Below are positions 62,733-64,000 of a stretch of DNA of 64,000 nucleotides, in pieces (the stretch's first letter is position 1; each line of letters starts with the position of its first letter). A program made the translations under genes and the position numbers. The stretch lies in NCBI RefSeq assembly GCF_018069895.1, contig NZ_JAGQDH010000012.1:1-64000 (forward strand), written 5' to 3'. The notes under the pieces were generated by a model. The model did no database searches. It was not told the origin of the DNA and saw only the letters and a program-made list of their open reading frames with translations. This DNA comes from Roseovarius autotrophicus (GTDB lineage: Bacteria > Pseudomonadota > Alphaproteobacteria > Rhodobacterales > Rhodobacteraceae).

Positions 62733-63977
62733 ATGACCAGCATTCTGACACGGCGCGGCCTCATGCTGTCGGCAGCGACCCTTGCACTGACAAGCGGGGC
62801 GGCACTGGCGCAGGACTGTCCGATCAAGATCGGCGCGCTCGCGCCGCTCTCGGCCCCCGGCACCGTGGTGGGAGGCGAGGCGATGCGCGACGCCATGCTG
62901 CTCGCGCAGACCGATATCAACGCGGCGGGCGGCGTTCTGGGCTGCCCCATCGAGGTGGTGATTGCCGATAGCGAGGGCCTGCCAGAGCGCGCCACCGCCG
63001 TGACCGAGCGCCTGATCACCCAGGATAACGTTACGGCCATCGGCGGCGGCTATCACAGTTCGGTGGGTGTGGCGGCCAAGGAAGTGGCCGATGCGCGCGG
63101 CGTGCCGGTTGTCTTTGCCGAAACCTGGAATGACACCATCACCGGCGACAAGCACAAATACATCTTTCGCATCGCGCCGCTCTCAAGCTGGACCTCGAAC
63201 ATCAACTGGCAATTCGCGCTGACCCTGCCGGGTGTCAAGAAAGTGGCGATCCTGACCGAGAACACAGATTATGGCATCCCCGCCAGCCAGGAAACGGCCA
63301 AGGGGCTTGAGGCCAACGGCGTCGCCGCGACGATCTTTTCGGTCGATATCGGCACGCAGGATTACGCGGGCATCGTCGAGCGGATCAAGGCGGAAAACCC
63401 CGACATGATCATCACGCTGGTGACCGGAGAGGCGGCGTTCAACTTTACCCAGCAGGCGGCGGATGCGGGCATCGGCCCGATGGACCTGCCGTTCCAGACC
63501 GGGCAGGACGCGCTTGAATCGGGCACCTACTGGACCAACGTGCCGGACGGGCAATACGCCTTTGTCCAGCGCATCGGCGTGCCGGAAAGCCAGTTCACCG
63601 ACAAGGGCCGCGCCTTTGCCGCCGCCTACAAGGCCAAGACCGGCAAATCCGATGTCGAGAGCTACGCGATGGAGGCCTATGATTCCATCGCCGTGCTGGC
63701 GCAGGCAATCGAGGAGGCGGGCAGCACCGATGGCGATGCCATCGTCACTGCGCTGGAGAACATCAGCCACGAAGGTACGCTGGGGCGGATCTATTTCGAC
63801 TATGGGCTGAAGCGCGATCCGTCAGAGGATGGCAAGGGCGATGAATGGTGGCACCAGTGGCCCGACCCGGCCATCACCATCATCCAGTTCCAGGAGCAGG
63901 GGCAGGCCTCGACCGATGCGGCGATCGTCTTTCCCGACGCCTACAAGACCGCAGAGCCGATCTGGGTGAACCAGTAA
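62733..63977 (+). CDS. branched-chain amino acid-type ABC substrate-binding protein
   Basis: 414 residues. Tat-like signal with twin Arg (LTRRGLMLSAATLALTSGAALA), then a Leu/Ile/Val-type periplasmic binding fold (PIKIGALAPLSAPGTVVGGEAMRDAMLLAQTDIN). Related proteins bind urea, amides or aliphatic amino compounds as well as branched-chain amino acids; the ligand is unknown. Its transporter genes should follow beyond the window edge. Divergent from a GlxA-type regulator. Confidence 0.87.
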   Translation: MTSILTRRGLMLSAATLALTSGAALAQDCPIKIGALAPLSAPGTVVGGEAMRDAMLLAQTDINAAGGVLGCPIEVVIADSEGLPERATAVTERLITQDNVTAIGGGYHSSVGVAAKEVADARGVPVVFAETWNDTITGDKHKYIFRIAPLSSWTSNINWQFALTLPGVKKVAILTENTDYGIPASQETAKGLEANGVAATIFSVDIGTQDYAGIVERIKAENPDMIITLVTGEAAFNFTQQAADAGIGPMDLPFQTGQDALESGTYWTNVPDGQYAFVQRIGVPESQFTDKGRAFAAAYKAKTGKSDVESYAMEAYDSIAVLAQAIEEAGSTDGDAIVTALENISHEGTLGRIYFDYGLKRDPSEDGKGDEWWHQWPDPAITIIQFQEQGQASTDAAIVFPDAYKTAEPIWVNQ

Positions 63978-64000
63978 GCGAACCGGGCCGGGGTCTTCCC

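Overview
The window is GC-rich chromosomal DNA of an alphaproteobacterium, most likely a Rhodobacteraceae member of the Roseobacter group. Reasons: a Rhodobacter-type 2Fe-2S ferredoxin VI, tauR-xsc linked to soeABC, the gene string dapF-mtaB with petABC nearby, and heavy GC codon bias. It is a mosaic of ordinary core chromosome and one 31.5-kb island.

Left core (1-12,740): edge of an IS4-like element, a secreted FG-GAP-like protein, ferredoxin, an ABM-domain protein, then a sulfonate module: tauR, xsc, ackA and soeABC. Xsc makes acetyl phosphate and sulfite from sulfoacetaldehyde, AckA turns acetyl phosphate into acetate plus ATP, and SoeABC oxidises sulfite to sulfate into the quinone pool. 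A transglycosylase lipoprotein and an atypical SDR follow.

Island (12,741-44,258): a perfect 53-bp direct repeat made of the 3' part of tRNA-Lys(TTT) lies at both ends, with the intact tRNA at the right end. This is the footprint of integration into a tRNA gene, although no integrase is visible. The island has three blocks. (a) 13.1-22.0 kb: an intact leftward operon for a C4 sugar alcohol or ketose (ribose-type ABC importer, threitol-dehydrogenase-like SDR, DhaK, two DhaL, and a SorC regulator fused to a second DhaK). (b) 22.2-28.2 kb: a decayed erythritol-type locus with intact rpiB-like, tpiA-like and deoR-like genes, surrounded by broken FGGY kinase, fructose-bisphosphate aldolase, transaldolase and EryC-like genes, IS debris, and a type II ribH under an FMN riboswitch. 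(c) 28.2-42.2 kb: a nitrate respiration module (narKGHJI, ppiC-like, hemerythrin, carbonic anhydrase, moeA) facing divergent narR, with two FNR/NarR-type boxes between. An IS110 remnant and an XRE regulator close the island.

Right core (44,208-64,000): tRNA-Lys, dapF, mtaB, paiB, a GST, the cytochrome bc1 operon petABC with a clear terminator, alkB, mutY, a DciA-like gene, a DsbA-like protein, a lipid A pair (lpxK/kdtA homologues that have lost key catalytic residues), a stand-alone Hen1-like RNA methyltransferase with a partner methyltransferase, an aspartoacylase-family protein, a LOG protein, a serine/threonine dehydratase-like enzyme, smpB, an AraC/DJ-1 regulator and a Leu/Ile/Val-type binding protein.

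The most unusual items are the SorC-DhaK fusion and its operon, the tRNA-Lys island joining carbon and nitrate modules, the paired lipid A pseudoenzyme candidates, and the Hen1-like gene without a visible Pnkp partner.
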